39,029 nt of DNA from Arthrobacter sp. H20 (GTDB lineage: Bacteria; Actinomycetota; Actinomycetes; Actinomycetales; Micrococcaceae). The position numbers and the translations under genes are program-made. Each line of letters begins with the position of its first letter. The first letter of the stretch is position 1. Of this stretch, positions 25,308-33,439 are shown piece by piece. The stretch covers positions 68,496-107,524 of the forward strand of contig NZ_KI914712.1 of assembly GCF_000520515.1 (NCBI RefSeq), read 5' to 3'. The notes under the pieces are model-generated. The model searched no databases. It saw only the letters and a list, made by a program, of their open reading frames with translations, and was not told where the DNA came from.

Positions 25308-26151
25308 GGCTGGTGGTCAGGACCATGCCGGTCAGGATCATCACCAGGTAGTAGAGGATGTGAATGCTCGTCGCTGCGGTGAAGGTGCCCACACTGATCT
25401 GGCGCAGCAACTCAACCCCATGCCACAGCGGCAGCGTCTGGATGAACCACTGGATGCCCTGGGGGTACACGCTCAGCGGGTAGAACGTCGCTGAGAACAG
25501 GAACATCGGCAGCATCACAAAGTTGATCCAGTCCATCTGTTGGAATGTCTTCATGTAGCTGGTAATCGCCATCCCGAACGATGCGAAGCCGAACGCGATG
25601 AGCACCGATGCCGGAATCATGAGCAGGGCCCATGGCGTTGTGATCAACCCCATCAGGCCCATTACCGCAGTGAAACCGGTTGCGTACATCGCCCCGCGCA
25701 GTAGTGCAAGGAAGATCTCCCCGATCGCAACATCCAACGGCCCGAGCGAGGTGTAGAGCATGCCCTGATACAGCTTCGCGAAGTTCATCTTGAAGAACAC
25801 GTTCCAGGTGGAGTCGTACACGGCACCGTTCATCGCCGAGACCGCCAACAGGGCCGGCGCGATGTAGGCCGCGTAGCTGATCGCCTCACCACCGGGTCCG
25901 ACGACTGTGCCGACCAGCGCACCAAGACCGACTCCCATGGAGATCAGGTACAGGACGGGCTCGAAGAATCCGGACACCATGATCAACCAGTTGCTACTCT
26001 TGGTTGCCCTCAGCCCGCGGCTGATCACCGCTCTGGCGTTGCGGGAATACAGGGCAGTGAACCGGCGGGTCTGCACCTCGATCCGGTAATCCTCGTTGGT
26101 CAGTTGCCGGGCCGCCGATCGCCCTGAGGGCTGGAGGAGATTCTCGGTCAC
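25282..26151 (-). CDS. ABC-2 type transporter permease (second)
   Basis: A 289-residue export permease. A polar N-terminus (about 45 residues) is followed by six hydrophobic segments, with SGFFEPVLYLISMGVGLGALVG first, YAAYIAPALLAVSAMNGAVYDSTWNVFF-type block next, and MLPMFLFSATFYPLSVYP near the fifth, the ABC-2/NodJ signature region. The frame is open to 26661, but the upstream part is the other permease in another frame. The GTG at 26151 sits in a GTGA overlap with the stop of that permease, which fixes the start. It forms an exporter with the two genes before it; the substrate is unknown. Confidence 0.88.
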   Translation of the reverse strand: MTENLLQPSGRSAARQLTNEDYRIEVQTRRFTALYSRNARAVISRGLRATKSSNWLIMVSGFFEPVLYLISMGVGLGALVGTVVGPGGEAISYAAYIAPALLAVSAMNGAVYDSTWNVFFKMNFAKLYQGMLYTSLGPLDVAIGEIFLALLRGAMYATGFTAVMGLMGLITTPWALLMIPASVLIAFGFASFGMAITSYMKTFQQMDWINFVMLPMFLFSATFYPLSVYPQGIQWFIQTLPLWHGVELLRQISVGTFTAATSIHILYYLVMILTGMVLTTSRLRKLFLK

Positions 26152-27047
26152 TTTCCCAACCTCCGCGCGTAGGTCCTGTGAGCCAGCCGCCATCCGAGCA
26201 CTGCGAGCCCCACGAGGTACAGGACGTGGATCACCACCAGCCAGAGTGGAACCGGGAAGCCATAGGTGAGCATCCGGCCGAGTTGGGTCCCGTGCCAGAG
26301 CGGCGAGATCCACCCGATCCACTGCAGGTAAATCGGCAGCGTAGCCAGGGGAAAGAAGGTTCCGGAGAACAGGAACATCGGCGTCACGAGGAACCGCATC
26401 ACCAGAGCGAACTGGCCCTTGTCCTCCTGCACGCTTGCCGAATAGGCCATGAGGGGCAGCCCGAAGGATAGACCGCAGAGCACCGCCACGGGGACGGCTG
26501 CCCAGCCCCAGAGCGACGGCGACGCACCGAACGCTGCAACAATCCCAAAGTAGATAGCACTCATCAGGGTCAGCCGCAGCGTGATCGCGATGATGTAGCC
26601 GTTCACTATCTGATGGACGCCGAGCGGGGACGCATGCGGGCCGTAGTACACCCGCCGCCACTTGAAGCCGTCCATCACCGGGTAGGTGAACTCGGTTGCG
26701 GCGGTCATGATCGTTGCCGAGGCGAGCAGTGCCGGTGCGATGAAGGCGAGGTAACTCACCCCGCCGAAGGCCCCGGGGCTGTTCTGGTCCACCAGGGTGG
26801 CCAGGCCGACCCCCATCGCGAATAGGTACATGACCGGGTTGCCAACGCTGTAGGCGATCAGGGTCCAGCGATAGCCGTTCATCACCCGCAGTGAGTGCTC
26901 GGCGTAGTACCAGGAACCGAACCGTCTGGCCCGCTCCGCCGAAACCTGCGGGGGGTGCGCGTGTAGCTGAGGCTTCGCCGTCGTCATCTGGTTGGCAGTC
27001 GTCCCGCCATTGTCGACGCCGGCAGGCGGGCTGGATGGCTCAGTCAA
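26148..27047 (-). CDS. ABC-2 type transporter permease (first)
   Basis: A 299-residue permease related to the following gene, so the pair probably forms a heterodimer. A polar N-terminus of about 45 residues precedes six hydrophobic segments; MYLFAMGVGLATLV, SYLAFIAPALLASATIM and TPMFLFSGTFFPLATLP are the ABC-2/NodJ family landmarks. The start is TTG at 27047, with GGGAGGAG ending 5 bases upstream, and it overlaps the ATPase stop by 8 bp. The overlap indicates coupled translation of ATPase and permeases. Confidence 0.88.
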   Translation of the reverse strand: MTEPSSPPAGVDNGGTTANQMTTAKPQLHAHPPQVSAERARRFGSWYYAEHSLRVMNGYRWTLIAYSVGNPVMYLFAMGVGLATLVDQNSPGAFGGVSYLAFIAPALLASATIMTAATEFTYPVMDGFKWRRVYYGPHASPLGVHQIVNGYIIAITLRLTLMSAIYFGIVAAFGASPSLWGWAAVPVAVLCGLSFGLPLMAYSASVQEDKGQFALVMRFLVTPMFLFSGTFFPLATLPIYLQWIGWISPLWHGTQLGRMLTYGFPVPLWLVVIHVLYLVGLAVLGWRLAHRTYARRLGK

Positions 27048-27981
27048 CGAGGCTCCTCCCGGTCAGGCGCAGGAACACGTCCTCCAGCGAGGAGCGCCGC
27101 ACCAGCGAGGTGATGGGGTGCAGGCCGCGGGAGGTGACCTGCTCAAGAGCTGCCTCGCCGTCGTGAGTGTAGATCAGCACGCGGTCGGGCAGCGGCTCCA
27201 GCCGGTCGCCGATCCCCTGAAGTTCGGCGGCAACTGTGGTGTTGCGTTCGGAACCGAACCGGAGTTCGAGTACTTCGCGGGTTGAGTGTTCGCGGATCAG
27301 CCGGGCCGGCGAGCCCTCGGCCATGATCTTGCCCTTGTCCACCACCACGAGCCGGTCGCAGAGCTGCTCAGCCTCGTCCATGTAGTGGGTGGTAAGGATC
27401 AGGGTGACCCCCGATTCCTTCAACCGGAACAACCGGTCCCAGAGGACGTGGCGTGCCTGCGGGTCCAGCCCGGTGGTCGGCTCGTCGAGCAACAGGATTT
27501 TCGGCTCGTTGATCAGTGACCGTGCAATGGTGAGCCGACGCTTCATGCCGCCGGACAGCGAATCCACCTTGGACTTGGCCTTGTCGGTGAGCTGGGCAAA
27601 TTCGAGCAGCTCGTCGGCCTTCGGTTTGAGGTAGCTCATGGGCAGTCCGAAGTACCGCCCGTAGACCAGGAGGTTATCCCTCACCCGCAACTCCTCGTCG
27701 AGGTTGTCCTGCTGCGGCACCACTCCCAGGTGGGCGCGCACCTGCGGACCGTGCTGTTCAGGATCGAGGCCCATGATGGTCAGTGACCCCGAGGTACGCT
27801 GCGAGACTCCCCCGATCATCCGCATGGTGGTAGATTTACCGGCACCATTGGGCCCGAGCAAGCCGAATGACTCCCCCGCTGGCACATCGAAGGAAATGTC
27901 GTCGACCGCAGCGAAGTCACCGTAGTGCTTGGTGAGGTTGCGGGCGGAGATCACGTAGTCGCGGGGCGTTGAGGTGGGCAC
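27040..27981 (-). CDS. ABC transporter ATP-binding protein (NodI/DrrA type)
   Basis: A 313-residue ATPase of the drug/polysaccharide exporter group. Walker A is GPNGAGKST (43-51), the Q-loop is VVPQQDNLDEEL, the signature is LSGGMKRRLTIARSL, Walker B is LLLDEPTTGLDPQ and the H-loop is LILTTHYMDEAEQLCD. The C-terminal ~90 residues form the extra domain seen in NodI/DrrA (SSLEDVFLRLTGRSL). The GTG at 27981 starts 4 bp after the folD stop, so this exporter is probably read from the glyA-folD transcript. Nothing in the sequence identifies what is exported. Confidence 0.92.
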   Translation of the reverse strand: MPTSTPRDYVISARNLTKHYGDFAAVDDISFDVPAGESFGLLGPNGAGKSTTMRMIGGVSQRTSGSLTIMGLDPEQHGPQVRAHLGVVPQQDNLDEELRVRDNLLVYGRYFGLPMSYLKPKADELLEFAQLTDKAKSKVDSLSGGMKRRLTIARSLINEPKILLLDEPTTGLDPQARHVLWDRLFRLKESGVTLILTTHYMDEAEQLCDRLVVVDKGKIMAEGSPARLIREHSTREVLELRFGSERNTTVAAELQGIGDRLEPLPDRVLIYTHDGEAALEQVTSRGLHPITSLVRRSSLEDVFLRLTGRSLVD

Positions 27982-27985
27982 TTGC

Positions 27986-28885
27986 TCAGCCTAAGGGATG
28001 TGCCCCACGGCGCTCGGCAGCCTCCACCACGTTGGACAGCAGCATTGCCCTGGTCATCGGGCCCACACCGCCGGGGTTCGGTGAAAGCCAGGCAACAACC
28101 GCCCCTGCCGCCGGTTCAACGTCACCGGTCAGCTTCGCTGCGCCGGTCTCCGGGTCGGTGACGCGGGTGACGCCGACGTCGAGCACAATCGCGTCGGGCT
28201 TTAAGTCGACCGCCTTGATCATGCCCGGGAAGCCAGCGGCAGCGACGACTACATCGGCCTGCCGCAGCAGGTGCGGCAGGTCAACGGTTCCAGTGTGGGC
28301 CAGGGTGACAGTTGCATTGATGTCGCGGCGCGTGAGGAGCAGGCCGAGGGGGCGGCCCACGGTGATTCCGCGACCCACCACCAGGACATTCTTTCCGTCG
28401 AGGGAGATACCGTGCCGCCGCAGCAGTTCGACAATGCCGTGAGGGGTACAGGGCAGCGGCGAATCCAGCGGGGCACCCACGTTCAGCACCAGCTTGCCAA
28501 GGTTGACCGGGTGCAGCCCGTCAGCGTCCTTCTCCGGTGCCATCCGTTCGAGAATGGCGTTCGCGTCGAGGTGCTTCGGCAGGGGCAGTTGGACGATATA
28601 GCCGGTGGTGACGTCGTCGTCGTTCAATTCATCGATGACCTTCTCCAGGTCCGACTGCGAGATGTCAGCGGGCAGGTCGCGGCGGACCGAAGTAATGCCA
28701 ACCTGCTCGCAGTCACGGTGCTTCCCTGCAACATAGGAGTGGCTGCCCGGGTCATCGCCCACCAGGACGGTGCCCAGTCCGGGGGTGATGCCACGCTCCT
28801 TGAGGGCGTTGACGCGGGTGGTCAGCTCGGAACGGATAGCGGCGGCGGTCTTTTTACCGTCGAGAATCTGTGCGGTGGGGCTCAT
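27986..28885 (-). CDS. folD: Methylene-THF dehydrogenase / methenyl-THF cyclohydrolase
   Basis: Interconverts 5,10-methylene-THF and 10-formyl-THF. The active site motif [15 protein letters not shown] holds the Tyr-x3-Lys pair; [12 protein letters not shown] carries the conserved Gln, EKDADGLHP the Asp, [14 protein letters not shown] is a signature, and the nucleotide site is [16 protein letters not shown] in place of GRS is the usual actinobacterial form. At 299 residues it is normal. The ATG at 28885 overlaps the stop of the small Cys-rich ORF by 4 bp (ATGA). It works with glyA upstream and purU across the leader in controlling the 10-formyl-THF pool. Confidence 0.97.
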   Translation of the reverse strand: MSPTAQILDGKKTAAAIRSELTTRVNALKERGITPGLGTVLVGDDPGSHSYVAGKHRDCEQVGITSVRRDLPADISQSDLEKVIDELNDDDVTTGYIVQLPLPKHLDANAILERMAPEKDADGLHPVNLGKLVLNVGAPLDSPLPCTPHGIVELLRRHGISLDGKNVLVVGRGITVGRPLGLLLTRRDINATVTLAHTGTVDLPHLLRQADVVVAAAGFPGMIKAVDLKPDAIVLDVGVTRVTDPETGAAKLTGDVEPAAGAVVAWLSPNPGGVGPMTRAMLLSNVVEAAERRGAHPLG

Positions 28886-29007
28886 GGTGTGGTGCCAGCT
28901 TCCAGTTGCTCAAGCACGAATGCCTTGCCGCGGTCGCAGCAGCCGGTGAAGCAGCACTCGTCGGTGGGAATGTCGTAGTCGGGGGAGGCGGCCGCGGCCG
29001 AGGCCAA
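28882..29007 (-). CDS. Small cysteine-rich ORF between glyA and folD, unknown function
   Basis: A 41-codon frame from TTG (29007) to a TGA that overlaps the folD ATG by 4 bp (ATGA). GAGGG lies 5 bases before the TTG. The protein has an Ala-rich head, then [15 protein letters not shown] with two Cys pairs (CC-x3-CC, residues 18-19 and 23-24), and a polar tail ending LEAGTTP. Third codon positions are strongly G/C until the last few codons, as in neighbouring genes. A GTG at 29034, overlapping glyA by 7 bp, would give 50 residues. The four cysteines could bind a metal or form disulfides; I recognise no family. Confidence 0.6.
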   Translation of the reverse strand: MASAAAASPDYDIPTDECCFTGCCDRGKAFVLEQLEAGTTP

Positions 29008-29027
29008 CGCACCCTCGGGGAGGTCCG

Positions 29028-30335
29028 CTACCACTGCTCGTGTTCAGGGTAGAGCGGAAAATCGGCGGTCAGGGCCAGGACGCGGGCGCGCAGGGCTGCC
29101 GCCTCGGCGCCGGGCTTCAGCGCGGTAGCGATGATGTCAGCCACCTCCGTGAACTGCGCTGCGCCGAAGCCGCGGGTGGCCAGCGCCGGGGTGCCGATGC
29201 GGAGACCGGAGGTGACCATTGGCGGGCGCGGGTCGAAAGGCACAGCGTTGCGGTTCACTGTGATGCCGATCGAATGGAGCAGATCCTCGGCCTGCTGGCC
29301 GTTCAGCTGCGAGGCCCTCAGGTCGACCAGCACCAGGTGGACGTCGGTGCCGCCGGTCAGGACCGAAACACCGTGGTCGCTCACATCGGTGGACGTCAGC
29401 CGCTCCGCGATGATGCGGGCACCCTCGAGCACACGCTGCTGGCGTTCCCTAAACTCGGGGGATCCGGCAATCTTGAACGCCGTCGCTTTGGCTGCGATGA
29501 CGTGCATTAACGGTCCGCCCTGCTGCCCCGGGAAGACCGCCGAGTTGAGCTTCTTGGCCCACTCCTGTTTCGCCAGGATGACACCCGAGCGGGGACCAGC
29601 GAGAGTCTTGTGGACAGTTGAGGTGACGACGTCGGAGTGGGGCACCGGGCTGGGGTGCAAACCGGCTGCGACCAGGCCGGCGAAGTGGGCCATATCGGTC
29701 CACAGGAGCGCACCAACCTCATCGGCGATAGCTCGGAATGCGGCGAAGTCGAGCTGCCGGGGGTAGGCCGACCACCCAGCGATGATCACCTGCGGCTTTT
29801 CGGCAATGGCCTGGGCTCGGACCCGGTCCATGTCAAGGCGGTGGGTGTCCTGCTCAACGCCGTACGCGGCAACCTCGTACAGCTTGCCGGAGAAGTTCAG
29901 CTTCATTCCGTGGGTCAGGTGGCCCCCGTGGGCGAGTGAGAGGCCCATGATCTTGTCACCGGGTTTGATCATTGCGGCGAGCGCGGCAGCGTTGGCCTGG
30001 GCCCCTGAATGTGGCTGGACGTTGGCGAACTCCGCCCCGAACAGGGCCTTGACCCGCTCGATGGCGAGGCTCTCGGCAACGTCAACGTGCTCGCACCCGC
30101 CGTAGTACCGGCGCCCCGGGTAGCCCTCGGCGTATTTGTTGGTCAGGACCGAGCCCTGTGCCTGAAGCACAGCGCGCGGGGCGAAGTTCTCCGATGCGAT
30201 CATCTCAAGGGTGTCCCGCTGGCGGGCCAGTTCGTCGGTCAGGACTGCGGCAATTTCCGGGTCAATCTCCGACAGGGGGGCGTTGGTGACTGCTGAGGTG
30301 GCAGATCCGGTGGCGGGCAGGGACGAAGTTGTCAC
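29028..30335 (-). CDS. glyA: Serine hydroxymethyltransferase
   Basis: Converts serine and THF to glycine and 5,10-methylene-THF. PLP enzyme of 435 residues. Landmarks are [63 protein letters not shown], the Asp of [16 protein letters not shown] and the PLP lysine in [13 protein letters not shown], followed by [17 protein letters not shown]. The GTG at 30335 has AGGAG 7 bases upstream. A 309-bp leader carries a ZTP riboswitch. The following small ORF starts around its stop and folD is next, so these are probably one transcript. Confidence 0.97.
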   Translation of the reverse strand: MTTSSLPATGSATSAVTNAPLSEIDPEIAAVLTDELARQRDTLEMIASENFAPRAVLQAQGSVLTNKYAEGYPGRRYYGGCEHVDVAESLAIERVKALFGAEFANVQPHSGAQANAAALAAMIKPGDKIMGLSLAHGGHLTHGMKLNFSGKLYEVAAYGVEQDTHRLDMDRVRAQAIAEKPQVIIAGWSAYPRQLDFAAFRAIADEVGALLWTDMAHFAGLVAAGLHPSPVPHSDVVTSTVHKTLAGPRSGVILAKQEWAKKLNSAVFPGQQGGPLMHVIAAKATAFKIAGSPEFRERQQRVLEGARIIAERLTSTDVSDHGVSVLTGGTDVHLVLVDLRASQLNGQQAEDLLHSIGITVNRNAVPFDPRPPMVTSGLRIGTPALATRGFGAAQFTEVADIIATALKPGAEAAALRARVLALTADFPLYPEHEQW

Positions 30336-30449
30336 GGTGAACTCCTGGGTGGGTATGCGTTTCTACTGGTCAGGCTACCCGCTGAGTCTTTGCTTCGGCA
30401 GTACTAGGTCGGCCGAACGAAGTCATCATGGGGCAAGTTCTTGACCATA
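30336..30449 (-). promoter_or_regulatory. glyA leader downstream of the riboswitch (expression platform)
   Basis: About 115 bases between the ZTP aptamer and the glyA start. They hold one hairpin with TTCGGC/GCCGAA arms (30394-30399 and 30412-30417) and the AGGAG ribosome binding site. No T-run follows the hairpin, so control by translation or by Rho is more likely than by an intrinsic terminator. No gene seen. Confidence 0.4.
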
Positions 30450-30600
30450 CGTCCCAGGCGTGCGATCCGTGGTCGGCGCTGCGCGCCGTCGTCGTCGGTG
30501 TGGTCCTCCCGCAGGGGATTCCCCTGCAGCGGCCTTCCCCACGATGACGATGCATGCCGCTTCCTGATGGTGACCCACCTGACGCCAGTCACGGCAGCCC
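30450..30600 (-). ncRNA. ZTP (pfl-type) riboswitch in the glyA leader
   Basis: On the minus strand the leader starts with CCGTGACTGGCG, then AGGTGG, ACCATCAGGAAGCGG and, after a long variable linker, ACGCCTGGG (30461-30453). This order matches the pfl/ZTP motif: GCCG (30595-30592) pairs with CGGC (30559-30556), GGCGT (30586-30582) pairs with ACGCC (30461-30457), and GGTG/CACC forms the small inner hairpin. The linker (about 95 nt) holds a near-perfect GCAGGGGAATCCCCTGC hairpin; linkers of this class vary in length. ZTP/ZMP signals 10-formyl-THF shortage and activates folate genes, which fits glyA-folD. Read by eye, not by covariance search. Confidence 0.83.
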
Positions 30601-30602
30601 CC

Positions 30603-30638
30603 AGTCTATCCCGGTACGCCTTTCATTCGAAGTACGCT
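30603..30638. promoter_or_regulatory. Overlapping divergent promoters of glyA and purU
   Basis: On the minus strand TAGACT (30608-30603) is a -10 candidate with TTCGAA (30631-30626) 17 bp upstream, which would start transcription at the first riboswitch helix. On the plus strand TACGCT (30633-30638) is a -10 candidate ending 6 bp before the purU GTG. The two would compete for the same 36 bp. The palindromic TTCGAA lies at the overlap. Confidence 0.4.
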
Positions 30639-30644
30639 TGATTT

Positions 30645-31508
30645 GTGACTAACTCCCCCGCCCACCCGGCCTCCTTCATCCTCACCCTCTCCTGCGCTGA
30701 TCAACCGGGCATTGTGCATGCGGTCGCCGGTGCGTTGGTGAGTTCGGGCTGCAACATCACCGAATCTCAGCAGTATTGGAGTCCTGATACCGGGACGTTC
30801 TTCATGCGGGTGGCCATGAGCACTGCAGCACCGCGGATGTCGCTGGAAGCCCATCTGGCTCCGGTGGCCGGGGCATTCGGCATGACCTGGGCGCTGCACG
30901 ACGACGGCGCCCCTGCCCGTACCGTGATCCTCGCCTCGACGTCGGCGCACTGCCTCAACGACCTACTGTTCCAGCAGCGCTCGGGCACCCTGCCGATCCA
31001 GATCCCGGCAATCGTCTCCAACCACACCGATCTTGCCGACCTGGCAGCGTTCTACGGGATCCCGTTCCACCACATCCCGGTCACTGCCGCGACCCGGGAC
31101 GCGGCCGAGGACGCCCTCCGCGACGTCATTGCCGAGCACAACGTTGAGCTGGTGGTCCTGGCACGCTACATGCAGATCCTCAGCGACGGTCTGTGCTCGG
31201 AGCTCGTGGGCCAGGCGATCAACATTCACCATTCGTTCCTGCCGTCCTTCAAGGGGGCCAAGCCCTACCACCAGGCGCACGCTCGCGGGGTGAAGCTCAT
31301 CGGGGCGACAGCACACTATGTGACACCGGCCCTGGACGAGGGGCCGATCATCGAGCAGGAGGTCATCCGGGTGGACCATGCCCGCTCGGCCGAGCAGTTC
31401 GTGGCAATCGGCCGCGACGTCGAAGGCCGCACCCTCACCCAGGCCGTGCAGTGGCACGCCGAACATCGGGTGCTGCTCGACGGCAGCAGGACTATCGTCT
31501 TTAACTGA
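30645..31508 (+). CDS. purU: Formyltetrahydrofolate deformylase
   Basis: Hydrolyses 10-formyl-THF to formate and THF, setting the one-carbon pool. An N-terminal ACT domain (FILTLSCADQPGIVHAVAGAL onward, about residues 10-85) is followed by a formyltransferase-fold domain with the catalytic Asn-His-Asp arrangement in INIHHSFLPSFKGAKPYHQAH and ATAHYVTPALDEGPII. SNHTDLADLAAFYGIPF is also typical. The 287-residue length is normal. The start is GTG at 30645. No ribosome binding site lies upstream, and a -10-like TACGCT ends 6 bases before it, so the mRNA may be leaderless. It is divergent from the ZTP-controlled glyA-folD unit. Confidence 0.96.
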   Translation: MTNSPAHPASFILTLSCADQPGIVHAVAGALVSSGCNITESQQYWSPDTGTFFMRVAMSTAAPRMSLEAHLAPVAGAFGMTWALHDDGAPARTVILASTSAHCLNDLLFQQRSGTLPIQIPAIVSNHTDLADLAAFYGIPFHHIPVTAATRDAAEDALRDVIAEHNVELVVLARYMQILSDGLCSELVGQAINIHHSFLPSFKGAKPYHQAHARGVKLIGATAHYVTPALDEGPIIEQEVIRVDHARSAEQFVAIGRDVEGRTLTQAVQWHAEHRVLLDGSRTIVFN

Positions 31509-31587
31509 CCCCCGTCAGTGCCTCCCCTCCCTCCGATGGCCAAGCTGGAGCCCTAATCCACAGGGATCGGCAGTTAGGCTGAGGTCC

Positions 31588-32109
31588 ATGGCCCACATCA
31601 TTGAAATCTTCGGTAAGACACCCGCTATCAGCGACTCCTGCTTCCTTGCTCCCACAGCGTCTATCATCGGCGACGTTGTGCTCGGGGAGGACTCCAGCGC
31701 CTTCTACGGCGTCTCGGTCCGCGGCGATACCGCCCCGATCCGCGTCGGCGACGGCACCAACCTGCAGGACAACGTAGTGCTGCACGCGGACCCGGACTTC
31801 CCCACGACAGTTGGCAACCGGGTCAGCGTCGGCCACTCGGCGGTGGTCCACGGGTGCACCATCGGCGACGACTGCCTCATCGGGATGAGTGCCACGGTCA
31901 TGAACGGCGCAGTGATCGGTGCCGGCTCGCTGGTCGCAGCTGGCGCAGTCGTCCTGGAAGGGACGCAGGTGCCGCCCCGGTCACTCGTCGCCGGAGTGCC
32001 GGCGAAGGTCAGGCGGGAACTCACCGACAGCGAGTTCGAAGGAGTCAGGAAAAACGCCGAGTCCTATCAAGCGTTGGCCGGATCCCACCGTGAAGCGTTA
32101 ACTTCTTGA
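31588..32109 (+). CDS. Gamma-carbonic anhydrase-like left-handed beta-helix protein
   Basis: A 173-residue trimeric hexapeptide-repeat protein of the gamma-CA/PaaY group. The repeats run from about residue 15 to 145 (ASIIGDVVLGEDSSAFYGVSVRGD and so on). Likely zinc histidines are in NVVLHAD and in SVGHSAVVHGC (HxxxxH). A short helix at the C-terminus (SEFEGVRKNAESYQALA) packs back. Members are often annotated as carbonic anhydrase or acetyltransferase, with activity rarely shown. The ATG at 31588 has GAGG 5 bases upstream; the longer open frame to 31378 overlaps purU and is spurious. It follows purU by 79 bp. Confidence 0.9.
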   Translation: MAHIIEIFGKTPAISDSCFLAPTASIIGDVVLGEDSSAFYGVSVRGDTAPIRVGDGTNLQDNVVLHADPDFPTTVGNRVSVGHSAVVHGCTIGDDCLIGMSATVMNGAVIGAGSLVAAGAVVLEGTQVPPRSLVAGVPAKVRRELTDSEFEGVRKNAESYQALAGSHREALTS

Positions 32110-32141
32110 CTACAAGGGGGGCATGTAGCACTCTTTAGTAC

Positions 32142-33344
32142 ATGCCCGCAGGACGCCCGAAGACCAAGCGCGACTTCGACGGGAATCCTCCAAACCCGGG
32201 TTCCCAGTCGGCTCTTCGACAGCGGAATCAGCAGCGAATCGTCAGCGTACTCGCTGGTGGCCCTCAGACTCAGGCGGAACTGGCCCGGCAGACCGGCCTC
32301 TCCACCGCGACGGTCTCCAACATCGTCAAGGCAATGGTCGACGCCGGGCTGGCCACCACAGCGCCCACCACCAGTTCCGGACGCCGCGCTCTCTCGGTCA
32401 TCCTCAACGACAACGGGTCGCTGGCCGTTGGCATCGACATCGGCAGGCGCCATGTACGAGTGGTCCTGGCCGGACTGAACTACCGGGTGGTGCAGGACGA
32501 GGCAGTGGCACTGCCGCTGGGACACTGCGCCGAGGAGGGGCTCAACGCAGCCGAGGATCTACTGGATCGCCTGCTGCTCCGCGAGGGGGCCAGCCGCTCG
32601 TCGGTGATCGGCGCCGGAGTAGGAATACCCGGCCCCATCGACCGCCGGACCGGCACCGTAGTCCAGGGAGCGATCCTGCCCGAATGGGTCGGCATCAACA
32701 TCCTCGCCACCTTCGGGGAACGGCTCGGATTCCCCGTCTTCATCGACAACGACGCCAATCTCGGCGCCCTCGCGCAGGTCACGTGGGGCCCCCATGGTGC
32801 GGTCGAGAACCTCATGTTCCTCAAAGTCGGCTCAGGCATCGGCGCCGGCCTGGTGCTTGGCGGCTCGCTGTACTACGGCCACGTCGGTATTACCGGTGAA
32901 CTGGGCCATAGCACGATCGTTGAACACGGGCTCGTCTGTCGGTGCGGCAACCGCGGCTGCCTCGAAACAGTTGCCTCGACCAGCACCATGATCGACCTCC
33001 TGAGCCGCCGCGCGGACGGCCCCATAACCGTCGACGATCTGGTGACCCTGGCGCTCACCGGCGACACCGCTGCGCTTCGGGTCATTGACGACGCCGGCCT
33101 GGCTCTCGGTAAGGCCGTCGCCAATGTGGCTAACCTGATCAATCCAGAACTCGTGGTGATCGGCGGACCGCTAACCAGCCTGGGTGACATCCTTTTGGAG
33201 CCAGTTCGACGCGGACTGATCCGCCACGCGGTCCCGGTGGTCGGCGAATCGACCGAGGTGTTGATGTCCTCCCTCGGGGACCGCACCGAGGCCCTCGGAG
33301 GCGCCGCCGTCGTTCTCTCGCAGCCCCATCTTCATAACGTTTAG
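32142..33344 (+). CDS. ROK-family transcriptional regulator
   Basis: A 400-residue regulator. Residues 25-75 hold a winged helix-turn-helix of the MarR/NagC type (RIVSVLAGGPQTQAELARQ, then TGLSTATVSNIVKAMVDAGL). The rest is a ROK domain: an ATPase-like start GIDIGRRHVRV, GAGVGIPGPID, FIDNDANLGALAQVTWG, GSGIGAGLVLGGSLYYGHVGITGELGHS and the zinc motif CRCGNRGCLE. The ATP loop is poorly conserved, as in regulators. It lies directly upstream of, and co-directional with, a monosaccharide importer, so it probably controls that operon in response to a sugar. The ATG at 32142 has no nearby ribosome binding site. Confidence 0.92.
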   Translation: MPAGRPKTKRDFDGNPPNPGSQSALRQRNQQRIVSVLAGGPQTQAELARQTGLSTATVSNIVKAMVDAGLATTAPTTSSGRRALSVILNDNGSLAVGIDIGRRHVRVVLAGLNYRVVQDEAVALPLGHCAEEGLNAAEDLLDRLLLREGASRSSVIGAGVGIPGPIDRRTGTVVQGAILPEWVGINILATFGERLGFPVFIDNDANLGALAQVTWGPHGAVENLMFLKVGSGIGAGLVLGGSLYYGHVGITGELGHSTIVEHGLVCRCGNRGCLETVASTSTMIDLLSRRADGPITVDDLVTLALTGDTAALRVIDDAGLALGKAVANVANLINPELVVIGGPLTSLGDILLEPVRRGLIRHAVPVVGESTEVLMSSLGDRTEALGGAAVVLSQPHLHNV

Positions 33345-33375
33345 CTACCGATAGAAGTCGTTTTGCGTTCAAGAC

Positions 33376-33405
33376 TTGACTCCAAGCGGCTTGGCAGTGT
33401 TAACT
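33376..33405 (+). promoter_or_regulatory. Promoter of the sugar importer with a palindrome in its spacer
   Basis: TTGACT (33376-33381) and TTAACT (33400-33405), 18 bp apart, form a -35/-10 pair 35 bp before mmsA. The spacer carries CCAAGCGGCTTGG (33382-33394), 6-bp arms around one base. A repressor bound there would block RNA polymerase; the adjacent ROK protein is the obvious candidate. The match is by eye. Confidence 0.6.
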
Positions 33406-33439
33406 TCCTATCCTGACCACTAGGGGCCAGGAGCTGCCA

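Noticed and set aside
26152-26661. N-terminal extension of the second ABC-2 permease
   Set aside because: It is the other permease read in another frame, with Arg/Pro/Ala-rich product; the GTGA overlap gives the true start.
28360-28400. GRG in place of GRS in the FolD nucleotide motif
   Set aside because: The GRGxTVGRP form is usual in actinobacterial FolD; the other active-site residues are present.
30404-30592. 62-codon minus-strand ORF in the glyA leader
   Set aside because: It covers the riboswitch halves; its product is Arg/Pro-rich without a domain, and the RNA structure explains the sequence better.
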